In this document: piece by piece, positions 24,373-32,933 of the stretch
How the letters are laid out: each line of letters starts with the position of its first letter
Position numbering within the stretch: position 1 is the stretch's first letter
Assembly: GCF_900110435.1 (NCBI RefSeq)
Contig: NZ_FODT01000018.1
Span: forward strand, 1 to 64,000
Length of the DNA: 64,000 bases
Direction: 5' to 3'
Origin: Rhodopseudomonas pseudopalustris
GTDB taxonomy: Bacteria; Pseudomonadota; Alphaproteobacteria; Rhizobiales; Xanthobacteraceae
Program-made: the position numbers and the translations under genes
Notes under the pieces: model-generated
Told to the model about the DNA's origin: nothing
Databases searched by the model: none
What the model saw: the letters and a program-made list of their open reading frames with translations, nothing else

Positions 24373-25572
24373 TCAACGCAGCGACGCGTTGAAGGCCTCG
24401 AAGCCGCGTGCGAGATCGGCCTTCAGGTCGTCGACGCTTTCGAGGCCAACATGGAGCCGCAGCGCCGGCCCGCCGGGATTCCATGTCGTCGCCGTGCGAT
24501 AGGACGCGCAGTCGAACGGGATGACAAGGCTCTCGAAGCCGCCCCACGAATAGCCCATGCCGAACAGCTTGACGGTGTCGAGCAGGGCGTCGACCGCCTT
24601 TTGCGGGGCTGGCTGCAGCACGATCGAGAACAAACCGGACGCGCCGGTAAAGTCGCGCTTCCAGATCGCGTGTCCCGGATCGCTCTCCAGCGCCGGATGC
24701 AGAACCCGCTGCACCTCAGGCCGTTCGCCGAGCCAGCGCGCCATCTCCAGACCGGACTGCTGATGCTGCGCCAGTCGCACCGCGAGCGTGCGCAGGCCGC
24801 GCAACGCCAGGAACACATCGTCAGGTCCGGCGCAGACGCCGAGCAGGCGGATCGCGTCTGCGATCTTCGGCCACGCCGTCTTGTTGGCGGCGATCGTGCC
24901 GAACATGATGTCGGAATGGCCGCCGATATACTTGGTGCCGGCCTGGATCGAAATATCGACGCCCTGCTCGAGGGAGCGATGATACAGCGGGGTCGCCCAG
25001 GTATTGTCGTCGATCACCAGCGCGCCATGCGCGTGCGCGACCGCGGCGATCGCCGGAATGTCCGGCATCTCGAAGGATTGCGAGCCTGGCGCCTCGACCA
25101 TCACCACGGCGGTGTTCGGCCGGATATGGGCGGCGATGCCGGCGCCGATCAGCGGATCGAAATAGCTGGTCTCGATACCGTAGCGTTGCAGCATTTGGTC
25201 GCAGAGCAGCCGCGTCGGGCGGTAGGTGTTGTCACAAACCAGGACATGATCGCCGGCCTTGAGCACCGCGAGCAGGGCGGTCGAAATCGCGGACACGCCG
25301 GAAGGCGTCAGTCCGACGCCGGCGCATTGCGGACCTTCCAGCTCGATCAGCGCCTGCTGCAAAGCCTTTGTGGTCGGCGTGCCGTGACGCCCGTACGAGT
25401 ACTCGCCGCGATGTGCATGCAGGTCTTCTGCGGTCGGGTAAAGCACGGTCGAACCGCGCACCACCGGAGGATTGACGAAACCCTTCTGCGCCTTGGTGTC
25501 GCGCCCCGACGTCACGAGCCGGGTCTGCGGGCTGAGCGACGGTTGTGTTCCGTCGTGATTGGAAGGATCCAT
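24373..25572 (-). CDS. metC: Cystathionine beta-lyase
   Basis: 399 residues from ATG 25572; a longer frame upstream is not needed. Cys/Met-metabolism PLP enzyme, fold type I: YGRHGTPTTKALQQALIELEG, substrate/cofactor loop VCDNTYRPTRLLC, and the PLP lysine K214 in QAGTKYIGGHSD. C-terminal GYSWGGFESLVIP is typical of metC rather than metB. It splits cystathionine to homocysteine, pyruvate and ammonia in methionine synthesis. It is divergent from aapJ, an arrangement I also recall in Rhizobium leguminosarum. The dispersed 104-bp repeat lies just past its stop. Confidence 0.93.
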   Translation of the reverse strand: MDPSNHDGTQPSLSPQTRLVTSGRDTKAQKGFVNPPVVRGSTVLYPTAEDLHAHRGEYSYGRHGTPTTKALQQALIELEGPQCAGVGLTPSGVSAISTALLAVLKAGDHVLVCDNTYRPTRLLCDQMLQRYGIETSYFDPLIGAGIAAHIRPNTAVVMVEAPGSQSFEMPDIPAIAAVAHAHGALVIDDNTWATPLYHRSLEQGVDISIQAGTKYIGGHSDIMFGTIAANKTAWPKIADAIRLLGVCAGPDDVFLALRGLRTLAVRLAQHQQSGLEMARWLGERPEVQRVLHPALESDPGHAIWKRDFTGASGLFSIVLQPAPQKAVDALLDTVKLFGMGYSWGGFESLVIPFDCASYRTATTWNPGGPALRLHVGLESVDDLKADLARGFEAFNASLR

Positions 25573-25904
25573 GGGGGCTCGCTGATGAATTTTCCGCCGT
25601 TGAGACTGCGCGCGATCGGCGCGGCGGCTGCGTAACGATATGTCTAATAGCAGCTTTGGGAAGACGGCCGTCAACCCCTTGACCCGGCGTTCAACTCGTT
25701 CTGTGATGCAACCAAGCTGTCTGGACGCCGTGCGGAGGGACTCGCGCAGATGTCGAACCGGGGTGATCCCTCATGGAGCCGCAGCTATGGCCACGCGATC
25801 TTGATGCGCCGATCGACCGGCTGCTCCTGGCGCCAGCCTCGCAACCAGACACAAACCCTTCCAATGCCGACTGACGCGGCAGGACATCCTTGAAAGGCTT
25901 TTCG

Positions 25905-26921
25905 ATGAAACGTGTATCTCTCGCTGCTGCCGTCGCCATCACCGCCTGCTTCGCGGCCCAGAGCGCCGGCGCCCAGACGCTCAAGACCGTCAAGGATCGC
26001 GGGTTGCTGTCCTGCGGCGTCAGCCAGGGCCTGCCGGGATTCTCGGCGCCCGACGACAAGGGCAACTGGACCGGCCTCGACGTCGATTTGTGCCGCGCCG
26101 TCGCCGCGGCGATCTTCGACGATCCCTCCAAGGTCAAATTCGTGCCGCTGTCGGCCAAGGATCGATTCACGGCACTGCAATCCGGCGAGATCGACGTGCT
26201 TTCGCGCAATACCACCTGGACGGTGTCTCGGGACACCTCGCTCGGCGTCAACTTCGCCGGCGTGAGCTATTACGACGGGCAGGGCTTCCTGGTGAAGAAG
26301 GCGCTCAAGGTCAATTCGGCGCTCGAGCTGAACAGCGCTTCGATCTGCGTGCAGACCGGCACCACCAACGAGCAGAACGTCGCCGACTACTTCAAAGGCA
26401 ACAACATGAAGTACGAGGTGATCGCCTTCGCCAACGCCGACGAGGCGATCAAGGCCTACGAATCCGGCCGCTGCGACGTATTCACCTCCGATGTCTCGCA
26501 GCTCTACGCCCAGCGGCTGAAAGTGACCACGCCGGCCGACCATGTCGTGCTGCCGGAAGTGATTTCGAAGGAGCCGCTCGGGCCGCTGGTCCGCCACGGC
26601 GACGACCAGTGGTTCGACATCGTGAAATGGACGCTGTTCGCGCTGGTCAACGCCGAGGAGCTTGGCGTCACCCAGAGCAATGTCGGCGAGATGGCCAAGT
26701 CGGACAAGCCGGAATTGAAGCGCGTGTTCGGCTCAGATGGAAACCTCGGTGAGCAACTTGGCCTGACCAAGGATTGGGTTGCCCGCATCGTCAAGGCGAC
26801 CGGCAATTACGGCGAATCGTTCGAACGCAACGTCGGCACCGGCTCCAAGCTCGAGATCGCCCGGGGGCTCAACAAGCTGTGGAACAAGGGCGGCATCATG
26901 TACGCGCCGCCGATCCGCTGA
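25905..26921 (+). CDS. aapJ: General L-amino acid ABC transporter, periplasmic binding protein
   Basis: 338 residues with a signal peptide ending near SAGAQ. Solute-binding family 3 features: LLSCGVSQGLPGFSAPDDKGNWTGLDVDLCRAVAAAI, then AKDRFTALQSGEIDVLSRN and the AapJ/BztA-type SICVQTGTTNEQNVADYF. It captures a broad range of L-amino acids. ATG 25905 has GAAAGG 8 bp upstream; a TTG 15 bp earlier is less likely. Permease and ATPase genes follow directly. The 330-bp leader to metC has no evident riboswitch or terminator. Confidence 0.95.
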   Translation: MKRVSLAAAVAITACFAAQSAGAQTLKTVKDRGLLSCGVSQGLPGFSAPDDKGNWTGLDVDLCRAVAAAIFDDPSKVKFVPLSAKDRFTALQSGEIDVLSRNTTWTVSRDTSLGVNFAGVSYYDGQGFLVKKALKVNSALELNSASICVQTGTTNEQNVADYFKGNNMKYEVIAFANADEAIKAYESGRCDVFTSDVSQLYAQRLKVTTPADHVVLPEVISKEPLGPLVRHGDDQWFDIVKWTLFALVNAEELGVTQSNVGEMAKSDKPELKRVFGSDGNLGEQLGLTKDWVARIVKATGNYGESFERNVGTGSKLEIARGLNKLWNKGGIMYAPPIR

Positions 26922-26938
26922 CGCGCCGACCGCTGTCG

Positions 26939-28144
26939 ATGGCGATCGAGGCCCGACCACCGCCAGCGCAGTTCGGCGCGAAACTGCGCCGGGCGCTCGG
27001 CGGTCGATCCGGCTGGAAAGGGCTGGTCGCGCAACTCCTGTTCGTGGCGACGCTATGCTGGATCGGCTACGCGATCGTCGACAACGCCCGCGACAACCTG
27101 GCGAACCAGCGGATCGCCTCCGGTTTCGGCTTCATGTCGCAAACCGCCGGTTTCGGCGTCAGTCAGACGCTGATTCCGTATTCGGAGTCCGACAGCTATA
27201 CGCGGGTGTTCCTGGTCGGCCTCGCCAATACGCTGATGGTGTCGGTCATCGGGATCTTCTTCGCGACGCTGATCGGCTTCCTGGTTGCGCTCGGCCGGCT
27301 GTCGCCGAACTGGCTGATCTCGCGGATTGCCGGCGGCTATGTCGAGCTGATCCGCAACCTGCCGCTGCTGTTTCAGATTCTGTTCTGGTATCTCGCCGTG
27401 CTCGGTGCACTGCCGGGGCCGAGGCAGAGCGTCACGCTGTTCGACAGCTTCTTCCTATCCAATCGCGGCATCGTGGTGCCGCGTCCGGTCGGCGAGGCCG
27501 GGCTCGACGGGTTCCTCGTTGCCCTGCTGATCGCGGTGATCGGAGCGATCGTGCTGCCGATCTATGCGCGGCGGCGGCTGTTCCAGACCGGAAAGCCGAT
27601 GATCGTGTGGCCGTGGAGTCTCGGCCTGCTGATCGGATTGCCGCTGATCGCCGCCTTGATCTTCGGCAAGCCGTTCGGCTTTGAAATACCCGTGCTGAAG
27701 GGCTTCAACTTTGCCGGGGGCTCGCGGCTTGCGCCGGAATTCGTCGCGCTGACGCTGGCGTTGTCGACCTACACGGCGGCCTTCATCGCCGAGATCGTGC
27801 GCGCCGGCATCCTCTCGGTTCACAAGGGCCAGATGGAGGCGGGCGCGTCGCTCGGATTGTCGCGTGGAGCGACGTTGCGCCTCGTCGTGATTCCGCAGGC
27901 GATGCGGGTGATACTGCCGCCGCTGACCAATCAATATCTCAACCTCACCAAGAATTCCTCGCTGGCGGTCGCGATCGGCTATCCCGACCTGTTCTCGGTG
28001 TTCGCCGGCACCACGCTGAGCCAGACCGGGCAGGCGATCGAGGTGATCTCGATCACGATGGGCGTGTATCTCCTGATCTCGCTGATCACCAGCGCGCTGA
28101 TGAGCCTTTACAGTTGGCGGATCAACAGGAGCATGGGCGCATGA
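26939..28144 (+). CDS. aapQ: General L-amino acid ABC transporter permease
   Basis: 401 residues from ATG 26939, 17 bp after aapJ. Eight or so helices; the C-terminal half has the binding-protein-dependent EAA loop (EAGASLGLSRGATLRLVVIPQAMRV). The long insertion between the first helices and the core (through about residue 230) is typical of AapQ and BztB, which are larger than HisQ-type permeases. It forms a heterodimer with AapM. It overlaps aapM by 4 bp. Confidence 0.95.
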   Translation: MAIEARPPPAQFGAKLRRALGGRSGWKGLVAQLLFVATLCWIGYAIVDNARDNLANQRIASGFGFMSQTAGFGVSQTLIPYSESDSYTRVFLVGLANTLMVSVIGIFFATLIGFLVALGRLSPNWLISRIAGGYVELIRNLPLLFQILFWYLAVLGALPGPRQSVTLFDSFFLSNRGIVVPRPVGEAGLDGFLVALLIAVIGAIVLPIYARRRLFQTGKPMIVWPWSLGLLIGLPLIAALIFGKPFGFEIPVLKGFNFAGGSRLAPEFVALTLALSTYTAAFIAEIVRAGILSVHKGQMEAGASLGLSRGATLRLVVIPQAMRVILPPLTNQYLNLTKNSSLAVAIGYPDLFSVFAGTTLSQTGQAIEVISITMGVYLLISLITSALMSLYSWRINRSMGA

Positions 28145-29649
28145 ACGAACCTCGTTCGACCACGCCTGCCTTCGTGCGATCCGAGATGGTGCCCGAACGC
28201 GCCGCGCCGGTACGAACCACCGGATTCGTCGGCTTGGTCGGCGGACGTCTGTTCAGTTCGCCGACCAACATCCTGCTGACGATCGTCGGCGCGCTGCTGC
28301 TGTATCTGACCATCGTGCCGAGTGTGAAGTTTCTGCTGGTCGACGCGGTTTGGACCGGTAGCAACCGCACCGATTGTCTGGCCGAGACGCTGCATCGCGA
28401 CGTCGGCGCATGCTGGCCGTTCGTGCAGGCGAAGTTCTCGCAGTTCGTCTACGGCTTCTATCCGCAGCCGGAGCGCTGGCGCGTCGACCTGACCTTCGCG
28501 CTCGCCGCAGTGCTGCTGCTGCCGCTGCTGATCCCGCGCGCGCCGGCGAAGACGCTGAACGCCGGGTTGTTTTTCATCGCGTTTCCGGTGGTCGCGTTCT
28601 TCCTGCTGCATGGCGGCGGGCTGCACGGCTTCGCGGTGAGCTGGACCGCCGATCTGTTGTCGAGTCTGGTCGGCAGCCTCGACGAAGCGGGGACCAAGCT
28701 CACGCGCGGCGGCGTCATTGCGGTCGCCATCGGCAAGCCGGTGCTGTGGATCGCCACCGCGCTGTATTGGCTGATCGCGCCGCTGGTCTGGCTGCGTGAC
28801 TGGATCCAGGCGTCCGGCCAGCCGGTCTGGATCGATCTCGGCCTGACGGCGGTGATCGTCACCGCGCTGGTTTTGTTGATCGGCGGAGGCCTGCGCAATG
28901 GCGCGCGCGCGCCGCTGATGTCGCTCGCGCTGTTCGCCGGCATCGCCTTGGTGATCGCGGTGTTGCGGCTCGACCGCGGCGGGCTTCCGATCGTCGGCAC
29001 GCGGCAGTGGGGCGGCTTGCTGGTGACGCTCGTCGTGTCCGTCACCGGCATCGTCGGCTCGATGCCGATCGGCATCGCGCTGGCGCTCGGCCGGCGCTCG
29101 ACGATTCCGCTGATCCGGCTGTTCTGCATCGGCTTCATCGAATTCTGGCGCGGCGTGCCGCTGATCACGGTGCTGTTCTTCGCGACCTACATGCTGCCGC
29201 TGTTCCTGCCCGGCAACTTCACCATCGACGGATTGCTGCGCGTGCTGATCGGCATTGCGCTGTTTGCCGGCGCCTACAACGCCGAAGTGGTGCGCGGCGG
29301 GCTGAACGCAATTCCGCGCGGGCAGGGGGAAGCGGCGAGCGCGCTCGGGCTTTCCTACGCGAAGACCACCGGGCTGATCGTGTTGCCGCAGGCGCTGCGC
29401 CACGTCATTCCGGGCCTCGTCAACAGCTTCATCGCGCTGTTCAAGGACACCTCGCTGGTGTCGATCGTCGCGCTGTTCGATCTGCTCGGCCAGCTCCGCG
29501 CCGCCTTCGCCGATCCGACCTGGTCGACGCCGAACACGCTGTTCACCGGCTTCGCCTTCACCGGGCTGATCTACTTCGTGTTCTGCTTCGGCATGTCGCG
29601 CTATTCGTTGTTCGTCGAGCATCGGCTCAATGCCCACCGGCGCACCTGA
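28141..29649 (+). CDS. aapM: General L-amino acid ABC transporter permease
   Basis: 502 residues from ATG 28141 in the aapQ stop. A long N-terminal region with several helices precedes a standard permease domain (from about residue 300), with EFWRGVPLITVLFFATYMLP and the EAA loop EAASALGLSYAKTTGLIVLPQALRH. The size and layout match AapM/BztC. It completes the inner-membrane channel with AapQ. Only 15 bp separate its stop from aapP. Confidence 0.95.
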   Translation: MNEPRSTTPAFVRSEMVPERAAPVRTTGFVGLVGGRLFSSPTNILLTIVGALLLYLTIVPSVKFLLVDAVWTGSNRTDCLAETLHRDVGACWPFVQAKFSQFVYGFYPQPERWRVDLTFALAAVLLLPLLIPRAPAKTLNAGLFFIAFPVVAFFLLHGGGLHGFAVSWTADLLSSLVGSLDEAGTKLTRGGVIAVAIGKPVLWIATALYWLIAPLVWLRDWIQASGQPVWIDLGLTAVIVTALVLLIGGGLRNGARAPLMSLALFAGIALVIAVLRLDRGGLPIVGTRQWGGLLVTLVVSVTGIVGSMPIGIALALGRRSTIPLIRLFCIGFIEFWRGVPLITVLFFATYMLPLFLPGNFTIDGLLRVLIGIALFAGAYNAEVVRGGLNAIPRGQGEAASALGLSYAKTTGLIVLPQALRHVIPGLVNSFIALFKDTSLVSIVALFDLLGQLRAAFADPTWSTPNTLFTGFAFTGLIYFVFCFGMSRYSLFVEHRLNAHRRT

Positions 29650-29664
29650 CAAAGGATCCAGTTG

Positions 29665-30405
29665 ATGGGAGAGAAACCGGTCGTCTCGATCGCGGGGCTG
29701 AACAAGTGGTACGGCGATTTCCACGTGCTGCGCGACATCAGTCTCGACGTCGGCCGCGGCGAGCGCATCGTGATTTGCGGACCGTCGGGGTCGGGCAAGT
29801 CGACCCTGATCCGCTGCATCAACGCGCTCGAGGAATTTCAGGAAGGCCGCATCGTGGTCGACGGCATCGAACTCGGTCCGAGCCTGAAGCACGTCGATGC
29901 GATCCGCCGCGAAGTCGGCATGGTGTTTCAGAGCTTCAATTTGTTTCCGCATCTCACGGTGCTGGAGAATTGTACGCTGGCGCCGATCTGGGTGCGCAAC
30001 ATTCCCAAGAAGGACGCCGAGGCGACCGCGATGAAATATCTCGAGCGGGTCCGGATTCCCGAAAAGGCCGGCAAATATCCGGGACAGATTTCCGGCGGCC
30101 AGCAGCAGCGCGTCGCGATCGCGCGGGCGTTGTCGATGAATCCGAAGGTGATGCTGTTCGACGAGCCGACCTCGGCGCTCGATCCCGAAATGGTCAAGGA
30201 AGTGCTCGACACCATGGTCGACCTCGCCGACGAGGGCATGACCATGCTTGTGGTGACTCACGAGATGGGCTTCGCCAAGCAGGTCGCTGATCGCGTTGTG
30301 TTCATGGATGCCGGGCAGGTGATCGAAGCCAACGCGCCGGAAGAGTTCTTCGCCAACCCGCAGCACGCTCGGACGAAACTGTTCCTCAGTCAGATCCTGC
30401 GGTGA
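29665..30405 (+). CDS. aapP: General L-amino acid ABC transporter ATPase
   Basis: 246 residues from ATG 29665, with AAAGGA about 9 bp before it (TTG 29662 is unlikely). Walker [11 protein letters not shown]-loop [10 protein letters not shown], signature [15 protein letters not shown], Walker [15 protein letters not shown] and switch His in VVTHEMG are all intact. It drives AapQM. Last gene of aapJQMP; no clear terminator was seen before the convergent small gene at 30436. Confidence 0.96.
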   Translation: MGEKPVVSIAGLNKWYGDFHVLRDISLDVGRGERIVICGPSGSGKSTLIRCINALEEFQEGRIVVDGIELGPSLKHVDAIRREVGMVFQSFNLFPHLTVLENCTLAPIWVRNIPKKDAEATAMKYLERVRIPEKAGKYPGQISGGQQQRVAIARALSMNPKVMLFDEPTSALDPEMVKEVLDTMVDLADEGMTMLVVTHEMGFAKQVADRVVFMDAGQVIEANAPEEFFANPQHARTKLFLSQILR

Positions 30406-30435
30406 GACTGATCGGCTTTCTCGCGCTGCCGTCTA

Positions 30436-30714
30436 TCAGATTGCGCTGGACGCCGAAGAGTAGCGCTTGAGGCGTTTGCCGTCGTTTGCCGAGAACTGAC
30501 CGAACACTTGTCTGACGCGATCGGCCGGCGTCACGTCGTCGGCGAAGCTGCGCTCCTGTCGGACGTTCGCGATCGCCGCGCGTGGCGCGTACAACGTGCT
30601 GTCGTAGATGGCGTCGTTGAACCGCGGCGGGCCTTCGCCGAACACCGCGTCGATGATCACCAGCAGCGCCAGCAAGGCGGGTCCGACGGAGACGAAGTAT
30701 CTGAAGACGGGCAT
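30436..30714 (-). CDS. Small single-helix protein of unknown function
   Basis: 92 residues beginning MPVFRYFVSVGPALLALLVIIDAVFGEG, one N-terminal hydrophobic helix, followed by a charged soluble tail (APRAAIANVRQERSFADDVTPADRVRQVF). AAGGAG lies 7 bp before the ATG. Similar short proteins occur in Rhizobiales as far as I recall, without a known role. It converges on aapP with 30 bp between stops. Confidence 0.65.
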   Translation of the reverse strand: MPVFRYFVSVGPALLALLVIIDAVFGEGPPRFNDAIYDSTLYAPRAAIANVRQERSFADDVTPADRVRQVFGQFSANDGKRLKRYSSASSAI

Positions 30715-30736
30715 GACGCGCTCCTTGTTGGCGCAA

Positions 30737-31767
30737 GGAAACGTCGGCAGCGATGAAGGTCGGGTTGATGATGTCGCCGTTCTTTCAGGTGCGGTTCCCG
30801 TTCGGTTAACCGGATCGCGACAATGCGCCGGGTGCCGGCAACGCCTCGTGCTGATCTGTCAAACAGCCAAGGCAAATCAGTCTCGCGGCGCCGAAGCGTC
30901 CGAGCTTTGCACCCGTCGCTTCACAGCGAGGGGTGGGGGCGCGCCGCGTGGCGCGAAGGTGGTGAGTTTTCGCGATGGCTGCGAACCATCGCGCAACGCC
31001 TCGTCGGCGCGCCCACCGCGGCGGTTTTGGGCGTCGGGACCGTTCTTCCGGGTGCGGGGAGCACGGGGATTTCCCCCGCCTCGGGCGCCCCCGTCCAGCC
31101 ACGAAAGCGGCAGCCGCTCGTAGTAGCGGCGGACGGTGACCTTCTGCCTCCCGGACGCGTGCTTGCGAGGCACAACGCGCGGGACGCCGCGTCCAGCCGA
31201 CATCGCCAGCCAAGCTGGCGTCGCCGGGTTATCACTCCGGCCGGTGATCCAGCCATCGTGATCTGTCCCGCTATCCGACGCCTCGCGAAGCGCCCCTCAC
31301 GGACAGGACGATGCGGACTATAGTCCTTATAGGATTATTGTCAAGGGCATTTGATTGTGTCCCGGATCCGCGGACTCACAACACTTGCTGACTTCTCCAG
31401 AAGAAACCGGGGTCCCGCATCTGCAGCGCAGCGCTGCGCGCTGCACTGCGTGCGGGACACGAAATGGACGATCGCCCGGAACGCCTCTCGTTCGTCATTC
31501 CGGGGCGCGCGCAGCGCGAGCCCGGAATCCATAACCACCGCCGTCAGCGGCGAGAAACGGAGGTCGCAACGTTGGACCCGAACGCGAGTCCAGGGGGTAT
31601 GGATTCCGGGTTCGCTCACTACGTGAGCGCCCCGGAATGACGAACGAGAGGGATGCCGATCTGGGGAGATGCCGGTTCGCGAGCTACTCTCACGTCCCGG
31701 AATGACGAACGGGAAATCATGTACCTGCTTCGGTCCCGCGATGATGCGCAGGTTTGGGACGACAGCC
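30737..31767. other. Noncoding, palindrome-rich kilobase
   Basis: No credible gene is seen on either strand: open frames overlap in several frames, lack ribosome-binding sites and show low-complexity Arg/Pro/Ser-rich products. Contents include a GC-rich stretch (30880-31300) with hairpins such as GCGATGG-CTGCGAA-CCATCGC (30973-30993), an AT-rich palindrome GGACTATAGTCC (31315-31326), and a set of inverted repeats from 31357 to 31710 described separately. The first part may be a dispersed repeat or a structured RNA. Confidence 0.6.
31484..31652. repeat. Long inverted repeat (REP/BIME-like)
   Basis: Arms 31484-31533 and 31598-31652 are near-perfect reverse complements (CCTCTCGTTCGTCATTCCGG outward, CCCGGAATCCATA inward) around a 64-nt loop. 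A partial third copy of the TCCCGGAATGACGAACG end lies at 31692-31710. A further smaller palindrome (GTGTCCCG at 31357 / GCGGGACAC at 31452) precedes it. It lies between a convergent-free gap and the cysteine synthase 3' end. Confidence 0.8.
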
Positions 31768-32805
31768 TCACACCGCCTCGAACGGCACCGCGATCTTGCT
31801 CTTCGTTTCCATCCACTCCGGCACAGGGAGGTTCTTGCTGCGCATGAAGTCCGGATTGAACAGCTTGGACTGATAGCGGCTGCCATAGTCGCACAGAATG
31901 GTCACGATGGTGTGGCCTGGGCCGAGCTCCTTCGCGAGCCTGATCGCGCCGGCGACGTTGATGCCGCTGGAGCCGCCGAGGCAGAGGCCTTCATGTTCGA
32001 GCAGGTCGTAGACGATCGCCACCGCCTCGCTGTCGGGGATCTGGTAGGCGTCGTCGATCACCGCGCCGTCGAGATTTGCGGTGACACGGCCCTGGCCGAT
32101 GCCCTCGGTGATCGACGAGCCTTCCGACTTCAGCGCGCCGTTCTTGTAGTAGTTGTATAGCGCCGAGCCGAACGGGTCGGCGAGCACGGCGCGGATCGCG
32201 GGGTTGTGCTGCTTCAGCCCGATCGAGACGCCGGCCAGCGTGCCGCCGGAGCCGACCGCGGCGACGAAGCCGTCGACCTTGCCGTCGGTCTGCTGCCAGA
32301 TTTCCTCGGCTGTGGTCTCGATGTGCGCCTGCCGGTTGGCGACGTTATCGAACTGGTTGGCCCAGATCGCGCCATTGGGCTCGCTCTTCGCCAATTGTTC
32401 GGCGAGGCGGCCGGACAATTTCACGTAGTTGTTGGGATTGGCATAGGGCACGGCGGGCACCTCGATCAGTTCGGCGCCGCACAGCCGCAGCATGTCTTTC
32501 TTTTCCCGGCTCTGGGTCTCCGGGATCACGATCACGGTGCGGAAGCCGAGCGCGTTGGCGACCAGCGCCAGCCCGATGCCGGTGTTGCCGGCGGTGCCTT
32601 CGACCACCGCGCCGCCCGGCCGCAAGGCGCCGCGCGCGATCGCATCCTTGATGATGAACAGCGCTGCGCGGTCCTTCACCGATTGTCCCGGATTCATGAA
32701 CTCGGCCTTGCCGAGTATCGTGCAGCCGGTCGCCTCCGACGCGCGCTGCAACTTGATCAGGGGCGTATGGCCGATGGCGTCGACGACGTCGTTCTTGATG
32801 ATCAT
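31768..32805 (-). CDS. Cysteine synthase A-like PLP enzyme
   Basis: 345 residues from ATG 32805. Fold type II PLP enzyme: GHTPLIKLQRASE, the PLP lysine K44 in NPGQSVKDRAA, phosphate loop EGTAGNTGIGLALVANALG, and GSGGTLAGVSIGLK. It should make cysteine from O-acetylserine and sulfide. It is longer than CysK and lacks a CBS domain; the C-terminal tail (CDYGSRYQSKLFNPDFMRSKNLPVP) is typical of the Cds1/cysteine synthase family seen in fungi and alphaproteobacteria, some members of which act as cysteine desulfhydrases. It stands alone and its 3' end faces the inverted repeat region. Confidence 0.88.
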   Translation of the reverse strand: MIIKNDVVDAIGHTPLIKLQRASEATGCTILGKAEFMNPGQSVKDRAALFIIKDAIARGALRPGGAVVEGTAGNTGIGLALVANALGFRTVIVIPETQSREKKDMLRLCGAELIEVPAVPYANPNNYVKLSGRLAEQLAKSEPNGAIWANQFDNVANRQAHIETTAEEIWQQTDGKVDGFVAAVGSGGTLAGVSIGLKQHNPAIRAVLADPFGSALYNYYKNGALKSEGSSITEGIGQGRVTANLDGAVIDDAYQIPDSEAVAIVYDLLEHEGLCLGGSSGINVAGAIRLAKELGPGHTIVTILCDYGSRYQSKLFNPDFMRSKNLPVPEWMETKSKIAVPFEAV

Positions 32806-32933
32806 GATGTCCAGGAACTGGCATTCGGTTGCGGGACCACAACCTAGGTGACGCAGCTGTCTCGCACAAGGCAACGCTGCGGCACCGTTGCGCTCTCACG
32901 ATACTCGCTGGGTGGGTGGCTAGTCCGCCACAC

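Noticed and set aside
28108-30366. Long minus-strand open frame through aapM and aapP
   Set aside because: Composed of Arg/Gln/Asp/His-rich antisense sequence; the plus strand encodes clear ABC transporter genes.
30806-31323. Several overlapping open frames on both strands
   Set aside because: Arg/Pro/Ser-rich products in three or more overlapping frames with no ribosome-binding sites; consistent with GC-rich noncoding DNA.
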